DNA from: Clostridiales bacterium | GTDB taxonomy: Bacteria > Bacillota > Clostridia > Christensenellales > Aristaeellaceae | Assembly (NCBI GenBank): GCA_015056415.1 | Contig: SVGJ01000022.1 | Coordinates: 1-36,591 of the forward strand | Direction: 5' to 3' | DNA length: 36,591 nt | Shown: positions 23,811 through 33,216 of the stretch, in pieces | Position numbering within the stretch: the stretch's first letter is position 1 | Layout: each line of letters begins with the position of its first letter | Made by a program: the position numbers and the translations under genes | The notes under the pieces: model-generated | The model's input: the letters and a program-made list of their open reading frames with translations, nothing else | What the model was told of the DNA's origin: nothing | The model's database searches: none

Positions 23811-24679
23811 AGCGGATCAAACGCGACGTGAACCCCCAGAAGGCCTATGTGATGGCCATCGTCACCAATGGGCTGCAGGTGGGGCTGATCGTGCTCATCG
23901 TGGCCTATATGCTGCTGATGCCCGAAAAGGTGATCGATCTTCCCATGGCACGGTACATCCTGGCCATTGCGGCATGCGTGGTGCTTTGGGGCGGTATTGT
24001 GGACATCCGTGAGGCCATCACCACCCGCAAATTGATGAATCAGCTGGACGATATGGATGATACCATCACCGCCATGGAAACGCTGAACAATACCTTGCGC
24101 TCCCAGCGGCACGACTTCCTCAATCACCTCCAGGTGGTGTACAGCCTGATGGAGATGGAGGAGTATGATGAGGCCAATGCCTACATCGAAAAGGTATACG
24201 GCGCCATCACCTCGGTCAGCCGGGTGATGAAGACCGCCAATCCGGCCATCAACGCCCTTCTGCAGGTGAAGCTGGCCGCCTGCGAAAAGGAGGGCATCAG
24301 GGTCAGGCTGAATATCCAGTCTGCCTGGAAGGATCTGCCCATTCCCGGCTGGGAAATGTGCAAGGTGCTTTCCAACCTGATCGATAACGCCATCGACGCC
24401 CTGGAGGAGGTCACGGACAGGCAGCTGACCCTGACGCTGACCGAGGATCTGAAGAGCTTCCGCTTCAGTGTGAGCAACAACGGCCCGATGATCCCCATGA
24501 AGAGCCAGAAGTCCATCTTTACCCCGGGCGTCACGACCAAATCGGCTGGTCATGGCATGGGTCTGTTTATCGTGAAGAAGGTGCTGAACGACCGGGGCGG
24601 CGATATCATGCTGGTCAGCGATGCCGATCGTACGGAGTTCAGCGGCTGGCTGCCCAAGGAGATCACATCGATTCAATAA
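23807..24679 (+). CDS. Spo0B-type membrane sensor histidine kinase
   Basis: 290 residues, starting in the ATGA overlap with rarA. Two hydrophobic segments (about 13-38 and 47-66) are followed by a Spo0B-like four-helix domain with RHDFLNHLQV, where His102 is the likely phosphorylation site. The ATPase domain has the N box NLIDNAIDAL and the G box GHGMGLFIV. The extracellular loop is only about ten residues, so it may sense something in or near the membrane. No response regulator is adjacent. A terminator follows. The partner and signal cannot be told from sequence. Confidence 0.85.
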   Translation: MKRIKRDVNPQKAYVMAIVTNGLQVGLIVLIVAYMLLMPEKVIDLPMARYILAIAACVVLWGGIVDIREAITTRKLMNQLDDMDDTITAMETLNNTLRSQRHDFLNHLQVVYSLMEMEEYDEANAYIEKVYGAITSVSRVMKTANPAINALLQVKLAACEKEGIRVRLNIQSAWKDLPIPGWEMCKVLSNLIDNAIDALEEVTDRQLTLTLTEDLKSFRFSVSNNGPMIPMKSQKSIFTPGVTTKSAGHGMGLFIVKKVLNDRGGDIMLVSDADRTEFSGWLPKEITSIQ

Positions 24680-24694
24680 CGCCATTCTTTTTGC

Positions 24695-24718
24695 CGCGGC
24701 CCAAAGGCCGCGCTTTTT
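24695..24718 (+). terminator. Intrinsic terminator after the sensor kinase gene
   Basis: A 7-bp GC stem, 24695-24701 with 24706-24712, loop CAAA, followed by C and five T residues. A second A/T-rich inverted repeat (GCTTTTT and AAAAAGC, 24712-24728) overlaps the T-run and could act on the opposite strand. Confidence 0.85.
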
Positions 24719-24772
24719 CGCAAAAAGCCAGTGCCCTGCTGCCGGAGGTGGGAACGCCGGGCAAGAAATAAA

Positions 24773-24802
24773 TTTACAAAGCCGGCACTGATGTGGTATA
24801 CT
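24773..24802 (+). promoter_or_regulatory. Promoter for the nucleoside ABC transporter
   Basis: TTTACA at 24773-24778 and TATACT at 24797-24802, with an 18-base spacer. Transcription would start near 24809, about 54 bases before the ATPase start. No PurBox-like site was seen here. Confidence 0.7.
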
Positions 24803-24862
24803 ATTCACAGATATGTAGAAAAGTACAGCCCGACCGCGGCTGTTATAAGGAGGTCATAGGCT

Positions 24863-26398
24863 TTGGAACAGTATGCAGTAGAAATGCTGCACATCACCAA
24901 GCGATTTCCCGGCATCATCGCTAATGACGACATCACCCTGCAGCTGAAAAAGGGCGAGATCCATGCCCTGCTGGGCGAGAACGGCGCCGGTAAATCCACG
25001 TTGATGAGCGTGCTCTTTGGCTTGTACACGCCCGAGGAGGGCGAGATCCGCATGGATGGCGAAAAGGTCGTCATCCGCAATCCCAATGACGCCAATGACC
25101 GTGGCATCGGCATGGTCCATCAGCATTTCAAGCTGGTGGAGTGCTTCACCGTGCTTGATAACATCATCATGGGTGTGGAGCCCACCAGCCTTGGCTTCCT
25201 GCAAAAAAGGCTGGCCCGTGAAAAAGTGAAGGCTATGTCCGAAAAGTATGGCCTGCACGTGGATCCGGACGCGCTGATCTCCGACATCACGGTGGGTATG
25301 CAGCAGCGTACCGAGATCCTCAAGATGCTCTACCGCGAGAATGACATTCTCATTTTCGACGAGCCCACCGCCGTGCTTACGCCCCAGGAGATCGACGAGC
25401 TGATGCAGATCATGAAGAACCTGGCCGCGGAAGGCAAGTCCATCCTGTTCATTTCCCACAAGCTGAACGAGATCATGACCGTGGCGGATCGTTGCTCCGT
25501 GCTGCGCAAGGGTAAGTACATCGGCACGGTGGAGATCGCCAATACCTCCAAGGCGGAGCTTTCCCGCATGATGGTAGGCCGCGATGTGAAGTTCGCCGTG
25601 GATAAGGAAGAAGCCCAGCCTGGCGAGGTCGTGCTGGACGTGAAGGGGATGACGGTCGCCTCGAAGCAGCATGGCAAGGACGCCGTGCGGAACGTTTCCT
25701 TCCAGGTGCGCCGGGGCGAGATCGTGTGCATCGCCGGTATCGACGGCAACGGCCAGAGCGAGCTGGTTTACGGCGTCACCGGCCTGGAGCCTGTGAAGAG
25801 CGGCAAGCTCACCATGTGCGGCGTGGACATCACGAAGATGCCCATTCGCAAGCGCTCTGTTTCCGGCATGAGCCACATCCCGGAGGATCGCCACAAGCAC
25901 GGCCTGGTGCTGGATTATACCCTGGAGGACAACATGGTGCTCCAGCGTTACTTTGAACCCGCGTTCACCAATGGCCTGGGCGTGCTCAGACGCAAGGAGA
26001 TCCGAGCCTATGCCGAGAAGCTGATCGACCAGTATGACGTACGTTCCGGCCAGGGCGCCGTGACGACGGCACGCTCCATGTCCGGCGGCAACCAGCAAAA
26101 GGCCATCATTGCCCGCGAGATCGACAAGGATCCCGAGCTGCTGGTGGCGGTACAGCCCACCCGCGGCCTGGACGTGGGCGCCATCGAGTACATCCATCAG
26201 CAGATCGTGGCCCAGCGCGACGCCGGCAAGGCGGTGCTGCTGGTGAGCCTGGAGCTGGATGAGGTCATGAATGTGTCCGACCGCATTCTCGTTATGTATG
26301 AGGGCGAGATCGTGGGCGAGTTTGATCCCAAGCAGGTCACGGTAGAGGAACTGGGCCTGTATATGGCCGGCGCGAAGAGAGGAGGGGCAGCGCAGTGA
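24863..26398 (+). CDS. Nucleoside ABC transporter, tandem ATPase (NupO-like)
   Basis: 511 residues, TTG start eight bases after AAGGAGGT. Two ABC domains are fused. The first has Walker [11 protein letters not shown]-loop HQHFKL, a degenerate signature ([10 protein letters not shown]) and FDEPTAVL. The second has GIDGNGQSE in place of Walker A, signature MSGGNQQK and QPTRGLDVG. These patterns are those of the RbsA/YufO group. With the two permeases that follow it should import nucleosides driven by ATP. No BMP-family binding protein gene is beside it; one must be coded elsewhere if the system is complete. Confidence 0.9.
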   Translation: MEQYAVEMLHITKRFPGIIANDDITLQLKKGEIHALLGENGAGKSTLMSVLFGLYTPEEGEIRMDGEKVVIRNPNDANDRGIGMVHQHFKLVECFTVLDNIIMGVEPTSLGFLQKRLAREKVKAMSEKYGLHVDPDALISDITVGMQQRTEILKMLYRENDILIFDEPTAVLTPQEIDELMQIMKNLAAEGKSILFISHKLNEIMTVADRCSVLRKGKYIGTVEIANTSKAELSRMMVGRDVKFAVDKEEAQPGEVVLDVKGMTVASKQHGKDAVRNVSFQVRRGEIVCIAGIDGNGQSELVYGVTGLEPVKSGKLTMCGVDITKMPIRKRSVSGMSHIPEDRHKHGLVLDYTLEDNMVLQRYFEPAFTNGLGVLRRKEIRAYAEKLIDQYDVRSGQGAVTTARSMSGGNQQKAIIAREIDKDPELLVAVQPTRGLDVGAIEYIHQQIVAQRDAGKAVLLVSLELDEVMNVSDRILVMYEGEIVGEFDPKQVTVEELGLYMAGAKRGGAAQ

Positions 26399-27534
26399 AA
26401 AAGAAATCGATTCTCCGCTATGACGGCGTACAGACGCTGGTAGCCTCGCTGCTGTGCATCCTGGGCGGCCTGCTCATCGGCTATATCGTGCTGCTGATCA
26501 TCGAGCCCAGCGGCGCGTGGGAGGCCATCACCAGCGTGCTGAAGAGCTACTTCCGCTATCCCCGCGCCAACCTGCAGCTGAAATACCTCGGCCAGACGCT
26601 GACCCGTACGGCCCCGCTGCTGATGTGCTCGCTTTCGGTGCTGTTTGCCTACAAGGCGGGTATGTTCAATATCGGCGCTGCCGGCCAGTATGTGGCGGGC
26701 GCCTGCGCGGCGCTGTATCTGGGCATCGCGTGGCACATGCCCTGGTGGGTCTGCCTGATCGCCGCCATGGTGGCCGGCGCTCTGCTGGGCGCGTTCAGCG
26801 GCGCGCTGAAGACCTACTGCAATGTGAATGTGGTCATCTCCGGCATCATGCTGAACTGGATCGCCCTGTACCTGACCAACATGATCCTCAGCACTGATGG
26901 CGTCAAGAATCCCACCAGCCCCTACACCATGCAGCTGCGCGGCGTGAACCCCGGCGCCCTGATCCCCCAGATGGGACTGAATACCCTCTTCGGCAACGAG
27001 AAGAGCGTGACCATCGCCATCCCCCTCGCCATCATCATGGCGCTGGTGGTGTGGTTCATCCTGAACAAGACCAAGTTTGGCTATGAGCTCAAGGCCACCG
27101 GTTACAACTTCCATGCCGCCAAGTACAGCGGCATGAAGGAGAACCGCAACATCATCCTCACGATGGTGATCGCCGGTGCGCTGGCGGGCATGGGCGCTGG
27201 CCTGCTGTACCTGACGGGCATCGAGGAGTGGGAGACCAGCGTTTCCTCTGTGCCGGGCATGGGCTTCAACGGCATCGCCGTGGCCTTCCTGGGCGGCCTG
27301 AGCCCCCTGGGATCCATTCTGGCGGCCTATTTCATCCAGCACATCACCATGGGCGGCGGCCACGTGAACCTGAACGTGTATTGCGCACAGATCTCCAACC
27401 TGATCTCCAGCCTGATCATCTTCCTGTGCGCGTTCGTCGCCTTCTTCAAGCTGGCGATCCAGAAGCGCCTGCGCAGGCAGGAGGAAGCGGCGCTGCTTAC
27501 CGCGAAAACTGAGAAGGGAGGCGAGGAGGCATGA
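26395..27534 (+). CDS. Nucleoside ABC transporter permease (NupP-like)
   Basis: 379 residues, GTG start in a GTGA overlap with the ATPase stop, with GGAGGGG upstream. About nine or ten hydrophobic helices. Family features are NIGAAGQY near residue 92, [18 protein letters not shown] near 291, and YELKATGYN in a cytosolic loop that contacts the ATPase. It belongs to the branched-chain amino acid/ribose-type permease superfamily. Together with the next gene it forms the membrane channel. Confidence 0.9.
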   Translation: MKKKSILRYDGVQTLVASLLCILGGLLIGYIVLLIIEPSGAWEAITSVLKSYFRYPRANLQLKYLGQTLTRTAPLLMCSLSVLFAYKAGMFNIGAAGQYVAGACAALYLGIAWHMPWWVCLIAAMVAGALLGAFSGALKTYCNVNVVISGIMLNWIALYLTNMILSTDGVKNPTSPYTMQLRGVNPGALIPQMGLNTLFGNEKSVTIAIPLAIIMALVVWFILNKTKFGYELKATGYNFHAAKYSGMKENRNIILTMVIAGALAGMGAGLLYLTGIEEWETSVSSVPGMGFNGIAVAFLGGLSPLGSILAAYFIQHITMGGGHVNLNVYCAQISNLISSLIIFLCAFVAFFKLAIQKRLRRQEEAALLTAKTEKGGEEA

Positions 27535-28475
27535 TTCTTCTTTCACAGTATACGCTTCTGTTTGCCTCTGTGCTGCTGCTGGTGGCGCTGGGCGGATGCT
27601 TTGCTGAGCGCAGCGGCGTGATCAACATCGGCCTGGAGGGTATCATGGTCATTGGTGCGCTGGGCGGCGCGCTGGTGATGAAGTTCCTGCCCATGGAGCT
27701 GGGCACGTCCCTGATGATCGTGGCCACCATTCTGGCCAGCGCCCTGGCGGGCATGCTGTATTCGCTGCTGCTGGCGGTAGCGGCCATCAATTTCAAGGCG
27801 GATCAGACCATTACCGGTACGGCCATGAATATGCTGGCCACCGCGGCTGCCACCGTGGCTGTGAAGGCCATGAACACCGCGATCTCCGGCGGCAGTGACG
27901 TATCCTCCGATATCATCTACACCCGTGCCCGCGATGCGTTCATCGTGCGGTTTGGCAATTTTGAATTCAACTGGTTCATGGTGGTGGCCCTGGTGGCGCT
28001 GATGATCTCCTGGGTGCTGCTGTACAAGATGCGCTTCGGCCTGCGGCTCCGCGCCTGCGGCGAGCATCCCCAGGCGGCGGACAGCGTGGGCATCAACGTT
28101 TACAAGATGCGCTATGCCGGCGTGATGATCTCCGGCATTCTGGGCGGCCTGGGCGGCATTGTGTATATCACGGCCGGCGTGAGCTCCTGGAAGTTCGAAA
28201 ACGGCGTGGCCGGCTTTGGTTTCCTTGCCCTGGCGGTGATGATCTTCGGCCAGTGGAAGCCCTTCAGGAGCGCCCTGGCGGCGCTGCTGTTCGGCTTCTT
28301 CCGCGCGCTGGGCAATGTGTATACCGGCTTTGACCTGCTCAAGAACCTGAACCTCCCCAGCAGCGTGTACAATATGCTGCCCTACATCATTTCCCTGATC
28401 GTTCTTGCCCTGACCAGCAAGAGCTCTCTCGCCCCCAAGGCAGAGGGTATTCCCTACGACAAGGGCAGCCGATGA
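27531..28475 (+). CDS. Nucleoside ABC transporter permease (NupQ-like)
   Basis: 314 residues, ATGA overlap with the preceding permease. About eight to ten hydrophobic helices. Typical motifs are [16 protein letters not shown] near the N-terminus, [16 protein letters not shown] in the coupling loop, and [15 protein letters not shown]. It pairs with the previous permease. The operon ends at a strong terminator ten bases after the stop. Confidence 0.9.
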   Translation: MILLSQYTLLFASVLLLVALGGCFAERSGVINIGLEGIMVIGALGGALVMKFLPMELGTSLMIVATILASALAGMLYSLLLAVAAINFKADQTITGTAMNMLATAAATVAVKAMNTAISGGSDVSSDIIYTRARDAFIVRFGNFEFNWFMVVALVALMISWVLLYKMRFGLRLRACGEHPQAADSVGINVYKMRYAGVMISGILGGLGGIVYITAGVSSWKFENGVAGFGFLALAVMIFGQWKPFRSALAALLFGFFRALGNVYTGFDLLKNLNLPSSVYNMLPYIISLIVLALTSKSSLAPKAEGIPYDKGSR

Positions 28476-28484
28476 GCCCGTTCC

Positions 28485-28514
28485 GGAGCGGCCTGTGGTG
28501 GCCGCTCCTTTTTT
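28485..28514 (+). terminator. Intrinsic terminator after the nucleoside transporter operon
   Basis: A perfect 9-bp GC-rich stem, 28485-28493 with 28500-28508, with a 6-base loop and six T residues. It separates the transporter from the purine operon control region. Confidence 0.93.
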
Positions 28515-28558
28515 CGTTTGTCTTTTTATCGGCGAAGTACGGCCATACGCGACAAACA

Positions 28559-28598
28559 CTAAACGAAATGCTGGCATTCGCCGAAAATGTTCGGAAAA
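28559..28598 (+). promoter_or_regulatory. PurBox-like operator upstream of the purine promoter
   Basis: Bases 28586-28598, read on the - strand, match the Bacillus PurBox consensus AWWWCCGAACWWT at about 12 of 13 positions. A weaker partner in the opposite orientation lies at 28559-28571 (core ACGAAA, about 8 of 13). The strong box ends four bases before the -35. In B. subtilis paired, inverted PurBoxes just upstream of the promoter bind PurR, which is released by PRPP. Purine repression here is inferred from this similarity; purR itself is not in the window. Confidence 0.5.
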
Positions 28599-28602
28599 TG
28601 CC

Positions 28603-28631
28603 TTGACAGCGAGTGCTGGGTACGGTAAAAT
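28603..28631 (+). promoter_or_regulatory. purE: Strong sigma-A-type promoter of the purine operon
   Basis: A perfect TTGACA at 28603-28608 and TAAAAT at 28626-28631 with a 17-base spacer. Transcription would begin near 28638, leaving about 170 bases of leader before purE. Confidence 0.88.
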
Positions 28632-28661
28632 AAATTGTACTTTTTGGAGGGAGGATGCCGC

Positions 28662-28745
28662 GTGATGAAGCTGTTCATCTGTTGTTCCCGGTGCCGTTCC
28701 CTCTACCACCATATGCTTTTTGCAGCAAAAAAGAGCGCAGTGTAA
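28662..28745 (+). CDS. Short leader ORF in the purine operon leader
   Basis: Read from the ATG at 28665 it codes 26 residues (27 from the GTG at 28662), beginning MKLFICCSRCRSLYHH and ending KKSAV. GGAGGGAGG at 28646-28654 gives an excellent ribosome site at 7-10 bases. The stop TAA (28743-28745) lies inside the attenuator hairpin. A second frame from the ATG at 28655 (43 codons) has no spacing from the same site and is less likely. Three of the first ten residues are cysteine; no family is recognised. It may be a regulatory leader peptide or a small protein. Confidence 0.5.
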   Translation: MMKLFICCSRCRSLYHHMLFAAKKSAV

Positions 28746-28769
28746 CTTCTTACGCTGAGCTCTTTTATT
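28729..28769 (+). terminator. Attenuator-like terminator in the purE leader
   Basis: The outer 8-bp stem is 28729-28736 with 28759-28766 (AAAAGAGC with GCTCTTTT), continuing inward as CAG/CTG and GTAA/TTAC around a CTTC loop, then TTTATTT. It lies 38 bases before purE, so it would reduce operon expression unless prevented. A 9-bp alternative pairing (28715-28723 with 28771-28779) encloses it. A ribosome at the leader ORF stop would cover the left arm. Confidence 0.65.
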
Positions 28770-28806
28770 TGCGAAAAGCGCGCTGAGAGAAGAAAGGACA
28801 ATCAAC

Positions 28807-29292
28807 ATGAAGAAAGTTGCCATCATTATGGGAAGCGACAGCGACCTGCCGGTGCTCAAGCCTGCCTTTGAGCAGCTGCGCAAGCTGGAGATCCCCTTTG
28901 AAGCCCATGTCTATTCCGCTCACCGCACCCCTGTGGAGGCGGCTGAGTTTGCCCGAAATGCCCGTGATAACGGCTTTGGCGTGCTGATCGCCGCTGCGGG
29001 TAAGGCTGCTCATCTGGCTGGCGCGCTGGCAGCGCAGACCACCCTGCCCATCATCGGTATTCCGGTGAAGTCCTCCACGCTGGACGGCCTGGACGCGCTG
29101 CTCTCCACCGTGCAGATGCCCGCCGGTATGCCTGTGGCTACCGTTGCCATTGATGGCGCTGCCAACGCGGCTCTGCTGGCCGCCCAGATGATCGCCATCG
29201 AGGATGCTGACCTGGCTGCAAGGCTCAACGCCCAGCGCAAGGCACAGCACGATGCCGTCATCGCAAAGAATAATGCGCTGATTATCGACTAA
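28807..29292 (+). CDS. purE: N5-carboxyaminoimidazole ribonucleotide mutase
   Basis: 161 residues, ATG with AAAGGA upstream. Class I PurE moves the carboxylate of N5-CAIR to give CAIR, step 6 of de novo purine synthesis. Motifs are [17 protein letters not shown] with the catalytic histidine, and [10 protein letters not shown]. Usually AGGAAHLPG is seen at the last motif, so KAA is a small variation. purK, which makes N5-CAIR, is not in the window and must be elsewhere. First gene of the operon. Confidence 0.95.
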   Translation: MKKVAIIMGSDSDLPVLKPAFEQLRKLEIPFEAHVYSAHRTPVEAAEFARNARDNGFGVLIAAAGKAAHLAGALAAQTTLPIIGIPVKSSTLDGLDALLSTVQMPAGMPVATVAIDGAANAALLAAQMIAIEDADLAARLNAQRKAQHDAVIAKNNALIID

Positions 29293-29356
29293 CGCCAAAA
29301 ACACGAACATTCCACTCAAAATCCGATCCAAACGTTTGATAGGGGATTGATGCTTT
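29293..29356 (+). promoter_or_regulatory. purE-purF gap with a PurBox-like site
   Basis: Bases 29299-29311 match the PurBox consensus at about 11 of 13 (core ACGAACATT), and a 10-base palindrome CAAACGTTTG follows. No promoter hexamers were seen. The gap is only 64 bases, so this may be chance. Confidence 0.25.
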
Positions 29357-30766
29357 ATGATGGATAAGCTCCACGAAGAGTGCGGTGTATTCGGTATTTT
29401 TCGCCGTTCCGGCGAGACGGTGGTGCCGGAAACTTATCACGCGCTGTATGCCCTGCAGCATCGCGGCCAGGAAAGCTGCGGCATTGCGGTCAATGTGGAC
29501 GGTGTGATCAACTGTCACAAGGGCGCGGGCCTGGTGAACGAGGTCTTCACCCACGAGGTCCTGATGAAAATGCCTGAGGGGCAGATGGCCATTGGCCACT
29601 GCCTGTACGGGCCGGTGGGCAATGCCAGCGAGAACATCCAGCCGCTGCTGATCAACCACCTCAAGGGCGCCATGGCGCTGGCCCATAACGGCTGCCTGAC
29701 CAATGGCCTGGAGATCCGCGAGGAGCTGGAGCAGAAGGGCATGATCTTCCACACCTCCTCCAACAGCGAGGTCATCGCTTACGCGATCATTCAGGAGCGT
29801 GTGCGCTGCGGCTCCATCGAGGAGGCTGTCCGTGCGGCCATGAAGGTCATCAAGGGCGCTTATTCCCTGGTGATCATGAGCCCCACCAAGCTCATCGCCG
29901 CCCGCGATCCCCAGGGCATCCGGCCTCTGTGCATGGGCACCCTGGGCGGGGACGTGGTCTTCGCCTCCGAATCCTGCGCGTTCAATGCCATCGGCGCCAC
30001 CTTTGAGCGGGACATCGAGCCTGGCGAGGTGGTGGTCGTCACCCGGGAGGGCGTGAAGTCCTATAAGCCCGAGGTGCGGGAAAAGACCGGCCTGTGCGTC
30101 TTTGAATACATCTACAATGCCCGCCCGGATTCCGTGATCGATGGCGCCAGCGTGCATGAGGCCCGCCTGCAGGCCGGCGCGTTCCTGGCCCAGGAGCATC
30201 CTGTGGAGGCCGATGTGGTCATCGGCGTGCCGGACAGCGGCCTGGACGCTGCCCTGGGCTATGCCCGGGAAAGCGGCATTCCCTACGGTATCGGCTTCAT
30301 CAAAAACAAGTATATTGGCCGCACCTTTATCCAGCCCACCCAGAAGGAGCGCCAGGATGCGGTGCGTATCAAGCTGAATGTGGTTTCTGCCACGGTGAAG
30401 GGCAAGCGTGTGGTCATGGTGGACGATTCCATCGTCCGCGGCACCACCTCGATACCGATCATCAAGCTCCTGCGGGACGCCGGCGCCAAGGAAGTGCATA
30501 TGCGCCTTTCCTCGCCGCCTTTTATCCGCCCCTGCTACTTCGGCACGGACGTGGCCTCGGTGGAGAATCTGATCGCCGCCAACCACACCGTGGAAGAGAT
30601 CCGCGATATTATCGGCGTGGATTCCCTGGGCTACCTTTCCGTGGAAGCCTGCGACAAGCTGGCCAAGGGCTGCGGGCTGAGCTTCTGCAAGGGCTGCTTC
30701 ACCGGCGAATACCCGGTGGATCCCCCTGCCAAGGATCAGACGCCCCGGCACGAAAAACCGATTTGA
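29357..30766 (+). CDS. purF: Amidophosphoribosyltransferase
   Basis: 469 residues from the ATG at 29357 (AGGGGAT upstream). PurF makes phosphoribosylamine from PRPP and glutamine, the first step of purine synthesis. The short propeptide MMDKLHEE precedes the nucleophile Cys9 in ECGVFGIF; removal exposes this cysteine. The glutaminase has ALQHRGQES; the PRPP loop is [13 protein letters not shown]. Cysteines in GLCVFEY, RPCYFG and FCKGC fit the 4Fe-4S site of the Bacillus-type enzyme. It probably is feedback-inhibited by purine nucleotides. Confidence 0.96.
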   Translation: MMDKLHEECGVFGIFRRSGETVVPETYHALYALQHRGQESCGIAVNVDGVINCHKGAGLVNEVFTHEVLMKMPEGQMAIGHCLYGPVGNASENIQPLLINHLKGAMALAHNGCLTNGLEIREELEQKGMIFHTSSNSEVIAYAIIQERVRCGSIEEAVRAAMKVIKGAYSLVIMSPTKLIAARDPQGIRPLCMGTLGGDVVFASESCAFNAIGATFERDIEPGEVVVVTREGVKSYKPEVREKTGLCVFEYIYNARPDSVIDGASVHEARLQAGAFLAQEHPVEADVVIGVPDSGLDAALGYARESGIPYGIGFIKNKYIGRTFIQPTQKERQDAVRIKLNVVSATVKGKRVVMVDDSIVRGTTSIPIIKLLRDAGAKEVHMRLSSPPFIRPCYFGTDVASVENLIAANHTVEEIRDIIGVDSLGYLSVEACDKLAKGCGLSFCKGCFTGEYPVDPPAKDQTPRHEKPI

Positions 30767-30806
30767 TTTTGATTCAGCAACGACATACATAAGGAGGAGC
30801 TTCCCT

Positions 30807-31850
30807 ATGAAGAGCGAAAGCGCAAGCTACAAGGCAGCCGGTGTGGACATTGTTGCCGGTTACCAGGCTGTGGAACTGATGAAAAAGCACGTTGCCCGCA
30901 CCAGGAACGAGGGCTGCATGGATGATATCGGCGGCTTCGGCGGCCTGTTCGGCCTGAACCTGGAGGGCATCAAGACCCCTGTGCTGGTCTCCGGCACCGA
31001 TGGCGTGGGCACCAAGATCAAGCTGGCCATGCTGCTGGACAGGCACGATACCATCGGCATCGACTGCGTTGCCATGTGCGTCAACGATGTGATCTGCTGC
31101 GGCGCCAAGCCTCTGTTCTTCCTGGATTACATCGCCTGCGGCAAGAATTATCCCGAGAAGATCGCCTCTATCGTGTCCGGTGTGGCTGAGGGCTGTGTGC
31201 AGGCCGGCTCCGCCCTCATCGGCGGCGAGACCGCTGAGCATCCCGGCATGATGCCTGACGAGGACTACGACCTTGCCGGCTTCTCCGTGGGCGTGGTGGA
31301 CAAGGACCGCATCATCGACCACAACACCATGAAGGCCGGCGACGTGATGATCGCCCTGCCCTCCACGGGTGTGCATTCCAATGGTTTCTCTCTGGTGCGC
31401 AAGGTCTTTGGCCTGGATGATCCCAACGCCGCCGACCGCACCTATCCCGAACTGGGCGAAAAGTCCCTGTGGGAGACCCTGCTGACCCCCACCAAGATCT
31501 ACGTCAAGTCCGTGATGGCGCTGCTCAAGGAGATCCAGCCCCGCGCCATCAGCCACATCACCGGCGGCGGTTTCTACGAGAACATCCCGCGCGCCCTGCC
31601 CGAAGGCCTGTGCGCCAGGATCAAGAAGAGCGATGTGCGCGTGCTGCCCATCTTCGACATCATCGCCCGCGAAGGCAACGTGCCCGAGCGCGATATGTAC
31701 AACACCTACAACATGGGTGTGGGCATGCTGATCACCGTTGCAAAGGAAGACGCCCAGAAGGCCCTTGAAATTCTCCACGCCAACGATGAGCCCGGCGCTT
31801 ACATCCTGGGCGAGATCGTGGAAGGCGAGAAGGGTGTGGAACTGTGGTAA
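30807..31850 (+). CDS. purM: Phosphoribosylformylglycinamidine cyclo-ligase (AIR synthetase)
   Basis: 347 residues, ATG with AAGGAGG upstream. PurM closes the imidazole ring of AIR using ATP, step 5. Motifs are [12 protein letters not shown], the [18 protein letters not shown] segment, [20 protein letters not shown] and [13 protein letters not shown]. Length is typical. It lies 40 bases after purF and overlaps purN by 7 bases. Confidence 0.97.
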   Translation: MKSESASYKAAGVDIVAGYQAVELMKKHVARTRNEGCMDDIGGFGGLFGLNLEGIKTPVLVSGTDGVGTKIKLAMLLDRHDTIGIDCVAMCVNDVICCGAKPLFFLDYIACGKNYPEKIASIVSGVAEGCVQAGSALIGGETAEHPGMMPDEDYDLAGFSVGVVDKDRIIDHNTMKAGDVMIALPSTGVHSNGFSLVRKVFGLDDPNAADRTYPELGEKSLWETLLTPTKIYVKSVMALLKEIQPRAISHITGGGFYENIPRALPEGLCARIKKSDVRVLPIFDIIAREGNVPERDMYNTYNMGVGMLITVAKEDAQKALEILHANDEPGAYILGEIVEGEKGVELW

Positions 31851-32467
31851 GAGTTGCTGTACTGGTATCCGGCGGCGGCACCAACCTGCAGGCTATCATC
31901 GACGCGCAGCTCCGTGGCGAATTGGGCGGCGGTGAGATCGCTGCGGTGATCTCCACCAAGGAGGGCGCTTACGCCCTGGAGCGTGCCGCCAAGGCAGGCA
32001 TTCCCGGCTATGTGATCCCCCGCAAGGCCTATGAATCCAATCAGGCCATGACCATCGCGCTGGTGGAAAAGCTCAAGGAGCTGGACATCCAGCTGGTGGT
32101 GCTGGCTGGCTGCATGGTGATTTTCTCCCATGAGCTGGTAGACAATTATCCCAACGCCATCATGAACGTGCATCCGGCGCTGATCCCCTCCTTCTGCGGC
32201 AAGGGCTTCTATGGCCTGCATGTGCATGAGGCGGCGCTGAACTACGGCGTGAAGCTCTCCGGCGCCACGGTGCATTTCGTTTCCGAGGAGTGCGACGGCG
32301 GCCCCATCATCGCCCAGAAGGCAGTGCCTGTGCTGGAAGGCGATACCCCCGAAACCCTGCAAAAGCGCATCATGGAAGAAGCCGAATGGAAGCTGCTTCC
32401 TGAAGCCATTTCCCTTTTCTGCCAAGGCCGGATCACTGTGGAAGGCCGTAACGTGAGGATCAACTGA
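31844..32467 (+). CDS. purN: Phosphoribosylglycinamide formyltransferase
   Basis: 207 residues, GTG start at 31844 inside the end of purM. PurN transfers formyl from 10-formyl-THF to GAR, step 3. Motifs are [19 protein letters not shown], the [10 protein letters not shown] segment with the catalytic asparagine and histidine, [17 protein letters not shown] with the catalytic aspartate. Its Shine-Dalgarno is inside the purM coding sequence, so translation is probably coupled. Confidence 0.96.
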   Translation: MVRVAVLVSGGGTNLQAIIDAQLRGELGGGEIAAVISTKEGAYALERAAKAGIPGYVIPRKAYESNQAMTIALVEKLKELDIQLVVLAGCMVIFSHELVDNYPNAIMNVHPALIPSFCGKGFYGLHVHEAALNYGVKLSGATVHFVSEECDGGPIIAQKAVPVLEGDTPETLQKRIMEEAEWKLLPEAISLFCQGRITVEGRNVRIN

Positions 32468-32479
32468 GGAGGAATACAT

Positions 32480-33211
32480 ATGCAGACCTATGACCTGAAC
32501 GAACTCCTTGCCGGCAACACCTATCCCGGCCGCGGCATCGTGCTGGGCCTGGACGAGAAGGGCGAAAACGCTGTGATCGTGTACTTTATCATGGGCCGCA
32601 GCGTCAACAGCCGCAACCGCATCTTCGAGGAGACCGACGAGGGCATCATCACCAAGGCCCATGACGAAAGCCTGATGACCGATCCCCACCTGATCATCTA
32701 CGCTCCCGTCCGTGCCCTGCCCGACGGTAAGACCACTATCGTCACCAACGGCGATCAGACCGATACCATCTATGATTTCATGAAGGAAGGCAAGACCTTC
32801 GAGGATGCCCTGCGCACCCGCACCTTCGAGGATGACCGCCCCAACTGGACGCCCCGCATCTCCGGCGTGGTGAAGGTGGAGGACGGCAAGGCCGAGTACA
32901 AGCTCTCCATCCTCAAGTCCGACTGCGGCGATGAAAACAGCGTCCTGCGCTACTTCTACGACTACTGCCAGCCCAAGGCGGGCGAGGGCCGCTTCATCCA
33001 CACCTATGTGGGCGACGGCAATCCCATCCCCTCCTTCGAGGGCGAGCCTGAGAAGGTTACCCTGAAGGGCGATATCGAGCAGCTGGCCCTGAACACCTGG
33101 ACCAATCTGAACGAGGACAACAAGGTATCCCTGTACGTGAGCTTTATCAGCCTGAAGGACGGCAGCGCCGATACCATCATCATCAACAAGCACGACCAGG
33201 ACGAGGAGTGA
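32480..33211 (+). CDS. purO: IMP cyclohydrolase, PurO-like
   Basis: 243 residues, ATG after TGAGGAGGAATACAT. The sequence GNTYPGRGIVLGLDEKG near the N-terminus, YFIMGRSVNSRNR and PNWTPRISG fit the archaeal PurO fold (IMP_cyclohyd), which closes FAICAR to IMP, the last step of the pathway. It is not related to the N-terminal domain of bacterial PurH. The neighbour downstream holds only the transformylase half of PurH, which supports the call. The two together replace the usual bifunctional enzyme. Confidence 0.85.
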   Translation: MQTYDLNELLAGNTYPGRGIVLGLDEKGENAVIVYFIMGRSVNSRNRIFEETDEGIITKAHDESLMTDPHLIIYAPVRALPDGKTTIVTNGDQTDTIYDFMKEGKTFEDALRTRTFEDDRPNWTPRISGVVKVEDGKAEYKLSILKSDCGDENSVLRYFYDYCQPKAGEGRFIHTYVGDGNPIPSFEGEPEKVTLKGDIEQLALNTWTNLNEDNKVSLYVSFISLKDGSADTIIINKHDQDEE

Positions 33212-33216
33212 GAATC

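Noticed and set aside
24712-24728. Second hairpin after the sensor kinase as a separate terminator
   Set aside because: It overlaps the T-run of the main terminator and is A/T-rich; not counted as independent.
28655-28785. 43-codon frame from the ATG at 28655 as the main purE leader ORF
   Set aside because: The ATG touches the Shine-Dalgarno with no spacing; the frame from 28662/28665 has proper spacing.
29282-30790. A 502-codon open frame on the - strand
   Set aside because: Antisense of purF, which is unambiguous; composition-driven open frame.
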